A DNA stretch of 6,694 nucleotides from Methanolinea sp. Lineage in GTDB: Archaea > Halobacteriota > Methanomicrobia > Methanomicrobiales > Methanospirillaceae. The translations under genes were made by a program, and so were the position numbers. The stretch is taken from positions 181-6,874 of the forward strand of contig DUGV01000143.1 of NCBI GenBank assembly GCA_013331225.1, given 5' to 3'. Each line of letters begins with the position of its first letter. The stretch's first letter is position 1. The notes beneath the pieces are model-generated. The model saw only the letters and a program-made list of their open reading frames with translations. It searched no databases and was not told the origin of the DNA. Shown here piece by piece: positions 5,793 to 6,694 of the stretch.

Positions 5793-6694
5793 CTGCAGGC
5801 ACGTGACCTGCGACCTGCACCTCCACTCCCGTTTCTCCATCGCCTCGTCTCCACGCATGGTCCCGCATGCCATGGTCGAGGCCGCAAGAAGAAAGGGCCT
5901 CGTCGCAATCGGGAGCGGCGATGCGCTCCACCCGGCATGGCGCCGCGAATGGGAGGTATTCTTATCCGGCCGTGATCCTGAGGAAGTCATCGTCGTTCCC
6001 TCGTCAGAGGTCGAGGACCGGAACCGCGTCCACCACCTCGTCCTGATGGACGACTTCTCCGGTTTTTCCGACCTGCAAGAGACGTTCGCGCTGTCGGGAA
6101 AGGACATCGCAACGACCGGAAGGCCGCGCCTCCGCCACTCTGGCGAGGAGATCGCATGTGCCGTGCACGACGCAGGCGGCCTCGTCGGCCCCGCCCACGC
6201 GTTCACTCCCTGGACATCAATGTACGCGAGCCATGATCATGTCGGGGAGTGCTACGGGAGCGAGCCAATCGACTTCCTCGAGCTCGGGCTCTCCGCGGAC
6301 AACTCCTACGGCGCGGCCATCCCCGACCTGTACGGCGTCCCGTTCATCTCCAGTTCCGATGCCCACGGCCCAGATCCCTGGAGGATGGGAAGGGAATACG
6401 TGGTACTAGAAGTGAAGGAGGCGACGCCTGCGGGGGTTCTCGAGGCCGTCTCCGGTGGGCGTGTCGTGCAGAACGTCGGCCTCTTTCCCGAGGAGGGGAA
6501 GTACAACCGCACCGCCTGCTCCCGCTGTTTCCGTCAGTTCACTTCTGACGAGGCGGCAGCGCATGCCTGGAAGTGCCCTGGTGATGCGGGACGGATCAAG
6601 AAAGGGGTCTTTGACAGGGCGAGGGAACTCTCCACCGGAGAGTCCCGGCCACGTCCTCCCTACCAGCACATGATCCCGCTGCCGGAGATCCTGC
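5770..6694 (+). CDS. Endonuclease Q (EndoQ), PHP-type DNA repair nuclease, 3' end outside window
   Basis: EndoQ nicks DNA on the 5' side of deaminated bases (uracil, hypoxanthine, xanthine) and abasic sites; it is known from Thermococcales and some methanogens. The frame from ATG 5770 gives 308 residues and is still open at the window end; the family is about 400. Metal-binding PHP residues are visible: DLHLH (His17, His19), Asp51, Glu80, His88/His89, His143 in VGPAHAFTPW and Asp197/His199 in SSSDAH. DFLELGLSAD and NVGLFPEEGKYNRTACSRC are diagnostic for this family. The zinc segment shows Cys250, Cys253 and Cys269, but CPGD (269-272) has Asp where a fourth Cys is usual. The ATG overlaps the PAC2-family gene by 23 bases. 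A GTG at 5803, giving MTCDLHLHS, is an equally plausible start. A generic PHP phosphoesterase annotation would also be reasonable. Confidence 0.88.
   Translation, partial: MNSGTSSDCRHVTCDLHLHSRFSIASSPRMVPHAMVEAARRKGLVAIGSGDALHPAWRREWEVFLSGRDPEEVIVVPSSEVEDRNRVHHLVLMDDFSGFSDLQETFALSGKDIATTGRPRLRHSGEEIACAVHDAGGLVGPAHAFTPWTSMYASHDHVGECYGSEPIDFLELGLSADNSYGAAIPDLYGVPFISSSDAHGPDPWRMGREYVVLEVKEATPAGVLEAVSGGRVVQNVGLFPEEGKYNRTACSRCFRQFTSDEAAAHAWKCPGDAGRIKKGVFDRARELSTGESRPRPPYQHMIPLPEIL

Noticed and set aside
1..6694. Mobile elements, CRISPR repeats, tRNA or rRNA genes
   Set aside because: No regularly spaced repeats, transposase or integrase motifs, cloverleaf-like sequences or rRNA segments were seen; nearly the whole window is accounted for by recognised genes.

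Overview
This window is a dense, GC-rich stretch of core archaeal information-processing genes, all on the + strand. It suggests a euryarchaeon of the class Methanomicrobia, perhaps Methanomicrobiales. The evidence for archaea is strong: an archaeal-type Elp3, PriS primase, a GINS subunit, eL42 (L44e), eS27, aIF2 alpha, Nop10, a PAC2-family protein and endonuclease Q. The narrower placement is inferred from GC-rich codon use, the form of PriS and the UPF0058 neighbour. I see no mobile element, CRISPR array, tRNA, rRNA or phage gene, and no non-coding stretch longer than about 40 bases.

Layout. Bases 1-242 hold the 3' end of a UPF0058 family gene. Bases 249-3590 form a tight cluster: elp3 (tRNA wobble-uridine modification), priS (replicative primase catalytic subunit) and gins51 (GINS subunit of the replicative helicase complex). 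elp3 and priS share an ATGA; priS and gins51 overlap by 14 bases. A TATA-like element in the last codons of gins51, plus a 37-base gap with a small palindrome, marks the start of a second unit. From 3628 this runs rpl44e, rps27e, aIF2 alpha, nop10 (53 aa, easily missed), a PAC2-family protein and endonuclease Q, which leaves the window at its 3' end. Gaps here are 8 bases or less, or the genes overlap.

How they work together. The first unit pairs two replisome components with a tRNA modification enzyme. The second pairs two ribosomal proteins and the tRNA-delivery initiation factor with an H/ACA RNP protein, then a predicted proteasome-assembly-type chaperone and a nuclease for deaminated DNA bases. 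These are conserved housekeeping links, and I did not find an undescribed multi-gene system.

The unusual points are at finer scale. Elp3 has Arg where the first glycine of the acetyl-CoA loop is expected. PriS appears to lack the zinc knuckle beside its active site. Nop10 and endonuclease Q each have Asp in place of the last Cys of a CxxC zinc pair. Near the 5' end of elp3, competing inverted repeats flank a T6 run. A hairpin overlaps the gins51 start, and a perfect 10-bp hairpin lies inside gins51.
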